A DNA stretch of 64,000 nt from Porphyridium purpureum. Its lineage: Eukaryota > Rhodophyta > Bangiophyceae > Porphyridiales > Porphyridiaceae. The notes under the pieces are model-generated. The model worked only from the letters and a program-made list of their open reading frames with translations. It made no database searches and was not told the origin of the DNA. Below, one piece after another: positions 1 through 9,722 of this stretch. The number at the start of each line of letters is the position of its first letter. Positions within the stretch are counted from its first letter, which is position 1. The position numbers were made by a program, and so were the translations under genes. Location: assembly GCA_008690995.1 (NCBI GenBank), contig VRMN01000004.1:1550001-1614000 (forward strand), in the 5' to 3' direction.

Positions 1-707
1 TTCTCTTCTCGCCTCTCGCTTAACGGTTTAACGGTCCGCCGGTCCATCGGTTTGAACAATTACCGCATTGCACTTTCTTTCAGAAACATGCTATTCTAGT
101 TACAGACGCTTCTGCATTGCAAAGCAATGTGTGTAGCAAACAGCGTGGGACGACTTCGGCATGTAGATTTTGTGCACACCTGCACACGTTCAGAAGTTGA
201 GACCGAGACCGTGACGCTTATTGCACGCGATGCGCTTGAACAAGCGCGCGCGCGCTGCTCGACACTGCCGAGTCGCCCGTTCACCGCGCGGTGCCCTCAC
301 TGCCTGCACATCGACCCGCGGCTGGCGTTTCGACGTCCTCGCCAGCGTCCAGGCATGCTTAACTACGCTCCGATACCGCAGCCGCAGCCGTATCCGCAAT
401 CAACGAAACACCGAGCGAGACAGTAGGTCGGTCTGGAGCGTGACTGCGTGACTGCGTGACTGCGTGACTGCGTGAATGAGTGAATGCGCGAGTCGGCACG
501 AGGTCGCACACCGAGAGAAGATGGTCGTGCTCTGCCTCCATTCCATCTGGAGAACACACAAGGCGAGCGATGAACCGATAAGGTTCAGTTGTTATTGACG
601 ATGCGTTTTGTAGTGTTCTGTTGATTTTCAGGGGACAAGGAAGAAGAACGAGAAGGAGGGAAGAATGGTGTTGAAAGGGAAGAAGAGAAGGAGGAGGAGG
701 AGACGGC
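1..707. other. Upstream intergenic region with short tandem repeat
   Basis: No convincing gene is visible. The first 20 bases are pyrimidine-rich on the + strand. In this window such tracts sit just upstream of minus-strand starts, so a minus-strand gene may begin off the left edge (inference). The stretch holds a GTGACTGC-type repeat (441-472), the motif GATGAACCGATAAGG (570-584) that recurs upstream of VPS13, and a purine-rich leader (about 630-705) running into the start codon at 708. Confidence 0.5.
441..488. repeat. 8-bp tandem repeat
   Basis: Four perfect copies of TGACTGCG (441-472) are followed by two diverged copies (TGAATGAG, TGAATGCG). It is a simple microsatellite in the upstream region of the next gene. 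Confidence 0.85.
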
Positions 708-2498
708 ATGGGTGGCGAGGACGAGGGTGAGAATGGCGTGAAAGCGGAACCCGCGGGAGCAGGTGGTGCGGTGTCGACTGCTGCGCAAGGTGGAGCGGCA
801 GATCCCGAGAATGGGACGGCGGTGCGAGTGCCGCTGGATGGGGTCGCGGTGGATGCCGATGTGAGTCGCGCGATGGATGTGCCGCACAAGGCAGGTAATG
901 CTGCGGCCGAGAGTGGTCGTGCGGGGTCTTCTGTGGGTGAGGAAGGAGCGAAGCAGCCGGTGGAACAACTGGATCAACGGAAGGGAGCGCCCCCGATCAA
1001 TAAGCTTGCCGACGTGGGCAACAACAATGACCGGCAGGAACTCGCTGCGGTCAAGACCGAGCAGGTGTCTGCGAATACAGTGCAACATAATTCTGCAGAT
1101 CAGAGTGTTTTGCAGTCGTCGAAAGGTCCGACAGAGTCTGCCGCGGACACAGCAGACACGGTCGTTGTGCGACCTGTTTTTGCTCAGGCTCAGGCTCCTG
1201 CCAGTGATACTCAGAACGAGGCACGGCCTGGGGCTCCAGAAGCCTCGGAAGCGCCCGCCCGCATGGATATACCAACTCAGATTCCCCTGCCTGGTGATTC
1301 TTCGCCTCAGGTCGACCTGGAAGGTGCCAAGAATCGGCGAGCAGGGCCGCCTCCAGCCAGTGCTGCGTCGAAACGGCCTGCAAGTCCTGCGGCTATTGTC
1401 AAGGTAACCAAGGCAAAGCCGAAGCGGCAAAAAGTAGCATCCTCGTCCTCCGCTCCCGGCGGTGCAGGGGTACCGGCCACCGCCACCGGTGCTCTTGCGA
1501 CTTCCGCAACTGCACCGCCTCCGTCGGCGTCGCCCCGCGCCCAACCGTCGATGCGCAAGACAGCACGCCGTGGCTCCGCGGCTGCCCATATCAGGTCGTC
1601 GCCGCGCCTGGGGGCTCAAAACCACAATACGCGTTGGGCCGGCACGGCATCGTGGGAAAACGCCATGCCGATAAGCGGCAGCGTGGCCGAGTACCGCGCC
1701 GGCTGCATGCAGCTCGAGAAGGCGAGGCATTCGCGCGTTTTCGACGCACAGCGCAAACGCCTTCTTGGCGAGCAGCGCGCGCGCTGGGTGCTCGACCACG
1801 AGACTCGGCTCATTGAGGAACAGCATGAGGCAGCCGTGCACATGCTAACACTCAGTGTACTCCAGAAGGTGTTTCAGAAGCAGCAAGCTGTCGAAGAGCT
1901 GTTGTATGGAATTCGCAAACCGCCTGCGGCTTCGACTACCAATGCGGCGAGGGAAATGGAGCCCAGTGCGGCACAAGCAAAGACGAGCGGTGCAGGTTTA
2001 GATTGTTCAGTCTTGGTGGGTGCAAAGACTGGCAGCGCAGACGCCGCGCCGGCGCCAGCGCCCGTGACATTCGCTGGATCCATGACCAGAACGCGGGGCG
2101 GAGGAGCGCGTGAAAGTGCCGCCGTGGGTCCGAGCGATGCTGCCAAGGGATCTACCGCACGCGGCCGCGACGAGGCATCAGTTGTGGCGGGTGACGAAGT
2201 TGGCAACGCAAGTGCACGCGAAGGCCGGCCTCCAACAGGCGTGAATGCGACAAGTGGTTCGAGGCGGCGCATCAACACGCGCAAGCAAGTCATGGACCGC
2301 ACAAGGCTACGGGTAGAATTGGACGCCGGTGAAGTCATGAACGACCTCATGCGCATTGAGAATGCGTCACAGACTGCCGGCTCTGCGTCGTCAACGGGGA
2401 AGGAGAGTAAGGCACAGGACAAGAATGCGGCGAGCGGCAGCGTGCCAGCCACGGCTTCTGGTCGTGTGACACGGAGAGCGCAGGAAAGAAAATCATAA
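708..2498 (+). CDS. Putative Sds3-like subunit of a Sin3-type histone deacetylase complex
   Basis: 596 aa, mostly low-complexity (Ala, Gly, Pro, Ser, charged), as in nuclear regulatory proteins. A basic Lys/Arg cluster near residues 231-245 could be a nuclear localisation signal. The ordered part is a predicted helix/coiled coil at about 328-405, with alternating Arg/Glu/Gln, resembling the conserved helical core of Sds3/SUDS3/BRMS1. A second short segment near 534-553 (LDAGEVMNDLMRIENA) resembles the SUDS3 C-terminal motif around IMEDLRTL. Sds3 bridges Sin3 and the deacetylase. The start is the first ATG after a GA-rich leader. Coding sequence is certain; the Sds3 assignment is weak, from two short similarities judged by eye. 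An unrelated coiled-coil nuclear protein is the alternative. Confidence 0.55.
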   Translation: MGGEDEGENGVKAEPAGAGGAVSTAAQGGAADPENGTAVRVPLDGVAVDADVSRAMDVPHKAGNAAAESGRAGSSVGEEGAKQPVEQLDQRKGAPPINKLADVGNNNDRQELAAVKTEQVSANTVQHNSADQSVLQSSKGPTESAADTADTVVVRPVFAQAQAPASDTQNEARPGAPEASEAPARMDIPTQIPLPGDSSPQVDLEGAKNRRAGPPPASAASKRPASPAAIVKVTKAKPKRQKVASSSSAPGGAGVPATATGALATSATAPPPSASPRAQPSMRKTARRGSAAAHIRSSPRLGAQNHNTRWAGTASWENAMPISGSVAEYRAGCMQLEKARHSRVFDAQRKRLLGEQRARWVLDHETRLIEEQHEAAVHMLTLSVLQKVFQKQQAVEELLYGIRKPPAASTTNAAREMEPSAAQAKTSGAGLDCSVLVGAKTGSADAAPAPAPVTFAGSMTRTRGGGARESAAVGPSDAAKGSTARGRDEASVVAGDEVGNASAREGRPPTGVNATSGSRRRINTRKQVMDRTRLRVELDAGEVMNDLMRIENASQTAGSASSTGKESKAQDKNAASGSVPATASGRVTRRAQERKS

Positions 2499-2706
2499 TT
2501 GCACAGGCAAGTTGGGAAACGTTGGCATTCCTTTTCGCGCTAGGGTTAGGCAGTGGAGCTTTCGGCATGGCGCTCCCGCATTGTCTCGCGATTGCGATGC
2601 TGATTCCAAAACTTGCTTGTTTTTCAGCCCTCACAACACCACGGTCATAATATTAAAGCTATGGACATGTGACACGCGTATGTACGCGCTTACGCTTGCC
2701 TTATGA

Positions 2707-2712
2707 AATAAA
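2707..2712 (+). terminator. AATAAA polyadenylation signal
   Basis: AATAAA about 210 bases after the stop of the upstream + strand gene. It abuts the stop codon of the convergent carrier gene, so the two 3' ends interlock. Confidence 0.4.
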
Positions 2713-3591
2713 TCAACCTGCCAAAAATCGAGCAACGCCTTCGTATACCACAAAACAGACCGCGTTGGATGGCGCCGCACGAACAAAGCACGGTGCGGCG
2801 CCACGATACAGAGCACGGACGCCGTCCTTGGCGACTATCTCGCGAAGGCAATGCCACGTGCTACGAAAGCGCGGATGCGTGTCCGAGTCAGTTTGGATTA
2901 AAGTCTTGACGACGTCAGCCGGGTATACCGAGCACCAGAACGCGAGGCCAGCGAGCGAACCGCTGGTCATGATTTCAGCAGTGCCGAGCTGCGCGACCGA
3001 AACATCCTTCTGCTTCGCAAAAGCCTTTTTCAAGCCCTCGTACGTCGCAAAGTATATGGCGCAGCCTGGAACCTCGCGCATGACTGTCGGTACGTACCCT
3101 CGAAACAGCCCGGCGGGCCCAGCGGAAGCCAGTAGCTGCTTGGCCACATCGATTGGTCCCTTGTAGACTCCCTTTGCTGCGGCTTGTAGGCGACACTTGA
3201 TCAGCTCGGTAGGCGTGGCCAGTATGCTCACGCCAACGCCAGCGCCAGCGCCACAGGCTGCAAATTGCGCTACCGAAAATGAGTCTACTTGATTGGCGTG
3301 CAGCCCGCTCGCTGCCGCTACCACTTTGCGCATGACGCCGTTGATGGAAAACAGCACAGCATTGAACACCGCGACGGTAGCGAGTGGTACGCCCATCCCT
3401 TTGAATAGCCCCGACGAGCCATGCTCTGCCAAGGTATGCCTTACAGCGTCCATCACCGAGCCATAATGCCCCGCAGGCGCATTCTGCAGTTTCACCTTGA
3501 CCGTGTCGAACGGAAATCCTACCACCAGCTGCGCTGCCCCAGCGCATGTCCCTGCTACCAAGTCCCGCACGACCGCGGACTCCACGACCAT
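2713..3591 (-). CDS. Mitochondrial carrier, ornithine/carnitine type (SLC25)
   Basis: 292 aa, the normal carrier length, with three tandem repeats of about 95 residues. Each holds the SLC25 signature: PFDTVKVKLQ (from residue 27), PTELIKCRLQ (near 130) and PADVVKTLIQTD (near 220). The second signature, PTELIKCRLQ, is characteristic of the ornithine / basic amino acid / acylcarnitine branch (SLC25A15, A20, A29; yeast Ort1/Crc1). The substrate is therefore probably a basic amino acid or acylcarnitine exchanged across the inner mitochondrial membrane. An in-frame extension to 3618 has only a TTG; the first ATG is at 3591 and begins directly before transmembrane helix 1. The exact substrate cannot be read from sequence alone. 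Confidence 0.92.
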   Translation of the reverse strand: MVVESAVVRDLVAGTCAGAAQLVVGFPFDTVKVKLQNAPAGHYGSVMDAVRHTLAEHGSSGLFKGMGVPLATVAVFNAVLFSINGVMRKVVAAASGLHANQVDSFSVAQFAACGAGAGVGVSILATPTELIKCRLQAAAKGVYKGPIDVAKQLLASAGPAGLFRGYVPTVMREVPGCAIYFATYEGLKKAFAKQKDVSVAQLGTAEIMTSGSLAGLAFWCSVYPADVVKTLIQTDSDTHPRFRSTWHCLREIVAKDGVRALYRGAAPCFVRAAPSNAVCFVVYEGVARFLAG

Positions 3592-4197
3592 TTCACGACG
3601 GCTGCAATGGCCGACCAACGCTCCTCCACCTTGCCCCTTAGACCTGCCTCAACGGCTCGCGCGTGCGGTGCAACCTTTTGACCACATTGGTCACGTGGAA
3701 GGAAAAAGGAACATGAAAGAGCGAGAGGAACGATTGGACGGCGGCTTGGGTCGTTTTGCTCGTTCCTTGCGCTCTTGATTGTGGGTGATTTACTGCAGTA
3801 CAATGCCAAATGCTGGACCTACTCAAAGCCACTCGACGGGGACGGAGCAGGATGCGGGTCACGTGACAAACACACATTGCATTGCCCTTCATGGTACGTG
3901 CACTGCGGGCGATCAGCACGCTGATCAGGTTGAGCGCTACCTTTCCATACCTTTTCTGCATTCTGTCTCTCTGAGTCGGAAAAGGATGCTGCTGACGAAC
4001 ATATTCGGGCCACGACGGGCATCTATGAGTGCAGCTGGTGCTGCAAAACATGTCTCTAAGTCTGCGTGCAAGAATACCATATAATTTCAAGGAGCCTGTG
4101 CGCTGATGCCGCCATCTTATACAGGAGTCAGCTCCAACTGCTGCATTGGACTAGTCCACAACGCAAGACAATGCGAGAAATGCTCCGTATCTGATGG
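3592..4197. other. Intergenic, no gene seen
   Basis: About 600 bases between two minus-strand genes. It must carry the carrier promoter and the 3' end of the D-lactate dehydrogenase. I see no conserved ORF and no recognised motif. Confidence 0.5.
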
Positions 4198-5205
4198 CTA
4201 CTGGCCCGAACAATTGTCGATGCGCTCGCCGCGCTCGAATTGCTCCAGAGACGTAAGCACGCCCTTGCACACCGTGGTTAAACTCTCTGTCGTAAAGCTG
4301 GCCAAGTGCGGTGTGACAAGGACCCGCGGATACGCCAGTATGCGGCTCACATTTTTGTCTGGTACACCGTGCACACCATGGTCCCGTAGGAAAACGTCGT
4401 TATCGCACTCAAACACGTCCACGCCGAGCGCGCCAATCTGGCCAGATTCGAGGCCTCGCAGCACGGCAGCCGGGTCCATGAGACCGCCTCGACTCGTGTT
4501 TACCAGCACTGTGCCGTGCTTGAGCTTTCTGATCGACTCGTCATTGACAATATGTCTGGTTGCCTCAACCAATGGCGCATGCAGGGAAATGATATCGGAC
4601 CGCTCCCACAATTCATCAAGGCTCACATACTCGCCCCCCAGCTCGATAATGTGCGGCGACTCGAACGCATCGTAAGCCAAAATTTTGCAACCCAGTGCCG
4701 CCAGCGCGTGCGCCACGCGCACGCCCACGCGGCCAGTGCCCAGCAGACCGCATGTCTTGCCTCCTAGTTCGTGCCCAATAAGCGACGCTTGTGTCAAATT
4801 GCCGCCGGCAGCCCGCACGTACGCCTGTGGCACGTTGCGGAACAGGCTCAAAACAAGCGCAATGGTGAGCTCAGCCACCGCAGCGCTAGATACGTGCGGA
4901 ATGCGACACAGCTGGATATTGAGAGACCGCACCGCGTCCAGATCGAGCTCGGGCATGTCCGACAGCGACGGATGGCGCACCACGATCGCCTCCACGCCTG
5001 CCTCACGTAGCACGCGCAAAGTGACCCCATTCAGCACGTCTGTGCGCCCCACGCTCACCGCACGCACGCCCTTGCATAATCGTAGCAGCGCATCGCGCCG
5101 CAGCTCATGTACCGACTGGCTCACGCAGTCGATGTCGAGAGTGCCCACCTTACTGCTCAGCAGTTCGACTTCCGGCGCGATCGTGCTGAAGATCACGCAG
5201 CGCAT
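4198..5205 (-). CDS. D-lactate dehydrogenase, LdhA type (D-2-hydroxyacid dehydrogenase family)
   Basis: 335 aa, typical for the family, which reduces pyruvate to D-lactate with NADH. The N-terminal catalytic lobe is followed by a Rossmann domain: GLLGTGRVG (153-161) and the acidic residue after beta-2 (AYDAFE, Asp179), which favours NAD over NADP. The catalytic triad is visible: Arg239 in NTSRGGL, Glu266 in DVFECDND and His300 in TPHLASFTTE. The segment ELGGEYVSLDELWERSDIISLHAPL is very close to bacterial LdhA and separates it from glycerate or phosphoglycerate dehydrogenases. No targeting peptide is evident, so cytosolic action is likely. It could support fermentative NAD recycling. Confidence 0.93.
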   Translation of the reverse strand: MRCVIFSTIAPEVELLSSKVGTLDIDCVSQSVHELRRDALLRLCKGVRAVSVGRTDVLNGVTLRVLREAGVEAIVVRHPSLSDMPELDLDAVRSLNIQLCRIPHVSSAAVAELTIALVLSLFRNVPQAYVRAAGGNLTQASLIGHELGGKTCGLLGTGRVGVRVAHALAALGCKILAYDAFESPHIIELGGEYVSLDELWERSDIISLHAPLVEATRHIVNDESIRKLKHGTVLVNTSRGGLMDPAAVLRGLESGQIGALGVDVFECDNDVFLRDHGVHGVPDKNVSRILAYPRVLVTPHLASFTTESLTTVCKGVLTSLEQFERGERIDNCSGQ

Positions 5206-7556
5206 GATCGCAAGGCAGTTACGTCACCGGCTGGTCGTCACTGTCAATGAACAAGAGGAAACCTGACTCTCGAGCGTCGTGCTAGCCATGCGTGACGCTC
5301 GTCACACCCGTCCTACGAAGTCACCGGAACGAAAAGACATTAGACCCAAAGTGAAGAAAGCGTCAAGACGTCAGTGACATTGCCAACATCATTGTAGATC
5401 CTTGGTGCTTCGCAAGGTTTGTGGCTGACACCCCGACGATAGAAGCGGGAGTTGAGGACAATGGTAGTGCTGCACGCGACGCAAAGGCTGTCGAGCAATG
5501 TGACGATAACACCGAGGAGGAATAGCCTGCCGCGTAGCGAGGAGTGTGACCTGGCGTAGCGGCGCGGATAAAGCGCAGGAAGACCATCCGGCGGAGCGAT
5601 GTCGAGGTAGACCTCAGCTAGCTTTGCTGTGCCAGCCAAATGCAATGCGAGATCGATGACTGCGACCCTGGTATCGCCCGGCTTTCTGTTCAAGTCAGTC
5701 GCTCATTGAACAAATGGGTGCTGATGCTTCTCGAAGAAGGGGAACTTGTACCGAAACTCGACTAGAGCCTCTTCCAGGCAGATTTTACGACAATGGCGTG
5801 AGCTGCTACGTACGCTGGCGGTCTACGAGCAAGTGTGGCCTCTGAGTATGATTCGCTTCGACTGCCGCCATGTGAACCAGATGCTAAACTGTGCTAGATA
5901 AGAATTCTTGATAGCGTGCAAAAAACCATGTGGCGCTCTTCATCAGCATATGCATTGGCTACGCCTTCAAGATGGTATTTGATACTCTACCGCAGGACTT
6001 CAGAGCTGAGGATCGCCACAAGTCTAGACGCTGCTGCATGAAGCATGTGTCCCGTCAGTGCGGCACTGAAGAAGAGGAGCCTCTGTCTTAGTCATTCAAC
6101 CATGTCCGTACGCCAGCCACTAGGGCAACTGTGGTGAGCTGCATCAATGACAGACCCCAGCGCTACGAGGGTCTACCGCTGGACACTTGTAATCAGTTGC
6201 CAAACAAGCGAATGGAGAAGCACTGATGGGTCTATTCGTGACTGATGTACGATTTGCCAGGCGAGATGCTGGAGCATAGAATCAAAGCGTTTAGTATACT
6301 GCCGCTCTGCAGGCTTGCATTCAAGCAAATCATCGTTGATACACGTACTGAGAGAATGCTGTTGTTGCGTGTTGCTGAGCGCAACGGCTCTGCTACACCG
6401 GAAGCGCTGCCTATAGTCCGGAGCAACGAGTGCCAGTTCTGGTAGACCTCCAGCACACTGCAGCAACACGGAGTACCAGCAGAACATAGGTCTGAAAAAA
6501 GCTCATGCGAAGCGCAGCGAGTGAGTATGCCGAGCACATTTGCAAGCAGCCCTGAATCAGCAGCCAAGTGCCAAGATCTCCAGTATTGTGTCGATGTTGC
6601 ACAAAAAGCGGAGCTGTTCAACACATTGGACAGCCTGCTGTACTTGGAACTTACGAGGCGGGTACGAGGTTCAAGATCTCACAGCATTGCTTGCGGCAGA
6701 GAGTATTGTGTGATATCTGTCATAGGATGATAGCTCGAACTGATCCAAGCGATAAGAGACACACGATGGTGGCGTTTGGATCAGGCACGTCCATCAGCTG
6801 CAGCAGAGACCACGCCCCTGGCCATTTCAATGAATTGCGCAGCGTGCTGCCCAGAAGAGCCATTGAAGTGTATGGCGTGCATGAACACTCCGCTAGTCAC
6901 TGGTGCAACTGCAGCAGCAGCACAGTACTACACACACGCATTGTGGAGGCGGAAACATCGCGATTCACAGCATGCGACTCTCCGTATCAGCGACATGCAA
7001 ATATAAGAGTCTGAATGGCGATGTCTCTGTGTTTACTGGACATCCTGCATGAACTCGTCTCCATATCAGAAGCCTTGATAGTTGACCGGAATTGTTTACA
7101 CAGAGATAAGAAATTGAAGTCGCGCGTGCCGCAGCTTCTTAAAGGAGCACCATGCGGCGATAAAAAAAAACGCAGCGGTGTGAAACGGTGCTAAGCGTCC
7201 CTCACGCCAAGTAATAGGAGGGGGCATACGTACCCCATTTTTTTTGGTCTTACGGTCTGTCACGACATCCTCCGCCACAGAAGGGTGTAACATGACTTCT
7301 TTTTTTCAGTGATAGCGACAACATTGCAATGACCTCTCCAGCCGCTGGTAGCTCTCCTGCCATCGACCTGCGAACTGGTCCTGTCCAAGTCATACTTTCC
7401 GAAAATGAAAGCTCGAACTGTCCCTTTCCGTCACCACAATACAACCGTCAAATATGCCAAGTCCTTCCGTCACCATCTAACGTCAGAAGCAGAGCGCGCC
7501 AGCTCAAAAGCAGTTGCCGCAGTTATACGATCTAAGAACGGGCTGGCCGATCTATG
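5206..7556. other. Gene-poor region, 2.35 kb
   Basis: No reading frame longer than about 150 codons and no domain I recognise. The base composition looks more AT-rich than the flanking genes, with short poly-A/poly-T runs near 7160 and 7235-7310. One minus-strand frame (5340-5693) has a hydrophobic stretch but no family resemblance. Few CTGTAC or purine-leader elements are visible. It may be decayed sequence or hold an untranslated transcript; nothing specific can be supported. Confidence 0.45.
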
Positions 7557-8681
7557 TTAGAGGCCTACCCAGCCACTGCCACTATACATGCGGTGTACAG
7601 CGTCATCAATGTATCGTACGACACTGAACAATCGCATCCGAGATAGCAGCCGATAGGCTACGGTCAAGCCAGGCAGGCGCGCAAGCGACACGCCACCCAC
7701 TGACACGTCTGTCCAGCACGACGCGAGGACGCCATCCACAACAATGCGCATGTTTTCGGTCTGAGGGTTGAGCACGCGGCCCGAGACACGATCGATGCGT
7801 GTGACTTGCGACTTCTCGGAAACCCCCGACTCGCTCATCACCACGAGCTGCGTGCGTGTGGAGACGTCGCGCGCCGCGATCACGCCCTCCTTCGGGTCTG
7901 CGCTCACAAGCAAGTGCGACGGCGTTACGCGGAGCGGCGAGGCGCCCTTCGAGTGGTGGATGAGCAGCAGCTCACGGACCATGCGAACGTCGGCGTGTTC
8001 CACGTGCATGAGCGTCGTAAACTCACGCGCACCGTCCAGCTGCGAGTAGGACTCGACGCGATCGCCCGCGACGAGCTCCACGAGCGGCTTGCTCAGTACG
8101 CTGCCGTCCCGCTGCATCGTCCTCACCTGCGCGTCCTCGGAGAAGCATTCAGGCTGGTCCAAGCACTCTGAGCACTCGAAGCGGAACGCCTGGTTTGAGA
8201 ACAGCCGGAAGCACCCAAACGTTGGAGACTCAGAGTCTGGCTGGGAGACGAATGTCACGTTGGGAATCACGTCGCCATCCAAAATGCACTGCGTTGGGGG
8301 CACGAGCGCCGAGATGTTATACTGCCACTGATCTGTGCGGAACCCGCCGCACTTGTCGTCTGTGGTGCGCGGGAAGCAGTTCATTCTGGCGGCCTCAAAC
8401 AAGGGCCTCAAGCGGCCGGTGCCCAGCACGCAAAAGTTATTGGGGTAATCGACACACACGGCGTTCCTCGGCGGGGTGAACGGCGGGAAGAGGAGCAGAT
8501 CCGCGCGACACTGCCGCAGCAACTCGTCCTGATCTCCGACGACGCCATCGCCGTACACGCAAATCCTCACGCTCGACACGGTGTCGACGTCATTCTGCGC
8601 GGCCGCAAGCGCGCACACCGCTGCCAGCACCACCACAGCCGCCCAACGCCCTCCCATCCCGCCTCTCACCACCCCTCTCAT
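7557..8681 (-). CDS. Secreted cysteine-rich protein with Hedgehog-type Hint (Hog) autoprocessing domain
   Basis: 374 aa. The N-terminus (GGRWAAVVVLAAVCALAAAQ) is a strong signal peptide with an Ala-X-Ala-like site. A roughly 150-residue Cys-rich secreted domain follows, with N-glycosylation sequons (NIS, NVT) and no family I recognise. From Cys179 comes a Hint domain: splice-site CFSEDAQV, block B TPSHLLVSA (Thr253, His256), and the Hog-like ending VDGVLASCWTDVS (Cys322), compare VxGVVASCYA in Hedgehog proteins. About 50 residues follow. In Hedgehog proteins this domain makes an internal thioester at the Cys and cleaves off the N-terminal part, sometimes with sterol transfer. Catalytic residues look intact. 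ATG at 8657 would also keep the signal peptide. A long purine leader precedes the start. Confidence 0.85.
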   Translation of the reverse strand: MRGVVRGGMGGRWAAVVVLAAVCALAAAQNDVDTVSSVRICVYGDGVVGDQDELLRQCRADLLLFPPFTPPRNAVCVDYPNNFCVLGTGRLRPLFEAARMNCFPRTTDDKCGGFRTDQWQYNISALVPPTQCILDGDVIPNVTFVSQPDSESPTFGCFRLFSNQAFRFECSECLDQPECFSEDAQVRTMQRDGSVLSKPLVELVAGDRVESYSQLDGAREFTTLMHVEHADVRMVRELLLIHHSKGASPLRVTPSHLLVSADPKEGVIAARDVSTRTQLVVMSESGVSEKSQVTRIDRVSGRVLNPQTENMRIVVDGVLASCWTDVSVGGVSLARLPGLTVAYRLLSRMRLFSVVRYIDDAVHRMYSGSGWVGL

Positions 8682-9722
8682 CCCCCCCCACCACCACCAC
8701 CTTCCCTCCCTCTCCCTCTCCGTTCTTCTCTCTCCTCCCCCTCCCATAACCCCCCACCCCTCACCACTTTTGCCGCCTTCCCTGTTCTTCACTGTGCCGA
8801 ATCTTCCTATCAAGTCGGCGCAGTTTTATTACATCCATACGCACACACCCACACCCACCACGAATACGCCATGATCCACAATGAGTGCGTGCGGTTCGTT
8901 TCTGCGTCTTCTGCGTGTTCATAAACCACCACCACGCCAACAATACAAACCATCAAACAGCTACCAAGCAAGGATGGTTTGACTCCGGCCCAAGAGGTTC
9001 TGCTGGTTCTTTCGTCCTTTTCGTTTCGGAAGGGGGTTGACCGATTTCAAAAATGGAAACGGCGCGTGTGCATCGCACTAGCAGCAGCAGCAGCTCAAAA
9101 TAAGCACACCGAATAACACCGCGCGTTCTGGCAGAGCGCCGCGTTCCTAGTAGCTGCTCGCCTCTTCATAGGTCCCCAGCCTCATTTGAGCCCTATTTTG
9201 AGACATTGGTACAGCTTGGGTACAGTAGATGGCTTGGTTGGTTTGATGTGTGTTTTGGGGATAATGGCGGATCTGCTCGCCGCTAAACCGCTAAACCGGT
9301 AACCAGTAAGCAGTAAGCGGTAAGCGGTAAGGAAGGTGGGTGGGAAGGTGGATGTGTTGGTGATGCGCCGCTGGCGTGGAACTGCGGAGACTGCATCGTT
9401 GGAGCAGGGATATTGCGCAACATTAGGCTCGGGCGCAGGGCGTGGCTACTGAGGCTGTTGGCACGCGGTGTCACCAGGGAAAAGTCGCTTTGTTTGGGGC
9501 AGTGGCGCGCGAGCGCGGTTTGGCGGCTGCCAGTTCGCACGCGCGCGCGGCGACGCTTCCACCGAGAAGTACAGTTTGGGTACTGTTCGACCTGGGCGGA
9601 AACGGTTCAAGTGGTTCACATGGGAGGAATCTGGACGACTTCTGGTTTCGATGTGCGAGGCGGTGGTGGATGGGGGTAATGAGAAAGGGGAGAGGGAGAG
9701 ACGGGAGACCGCGAGCGGAAGG
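8682..9722. promoter_or_regulatory. Divergent promoter region (Hog gene / DHH-CBS gene)
   Basis: About 1 kb between two head-to-head starts. The left part (8682-8780) is a long pyrimidine tract on the + strand, the GA leader of the minus-strand gene. The right part (9668-9720) is the GA leader of the plus-strand gene. Three GTACAG copies (9209-9214, 9220-9225, 9569-9574) and a run of related AACCG/AAGCGG units (9280-9332) lie between. The layout resembles other promoters in the window. Function is inferred. Confidence 0.5.

Noticed and set aside
127-426. 99-codon frame near the left edge
   Set aside because: No homology cues and overlapping open frames on both strands; typical of GC-rich non-coding sequence here.
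585-1841. 418-codon minus-strand frame
   Set aside because: Antisense to the Sds3-like gene, Arg/Cys/His-rich, no domain; composition shadow.
9468-9722. N-terminal extension of the DHH-CBS protein
   Set aside because: Begins with GTG; the stretch includes the GA leader and carries no conserved sequence.
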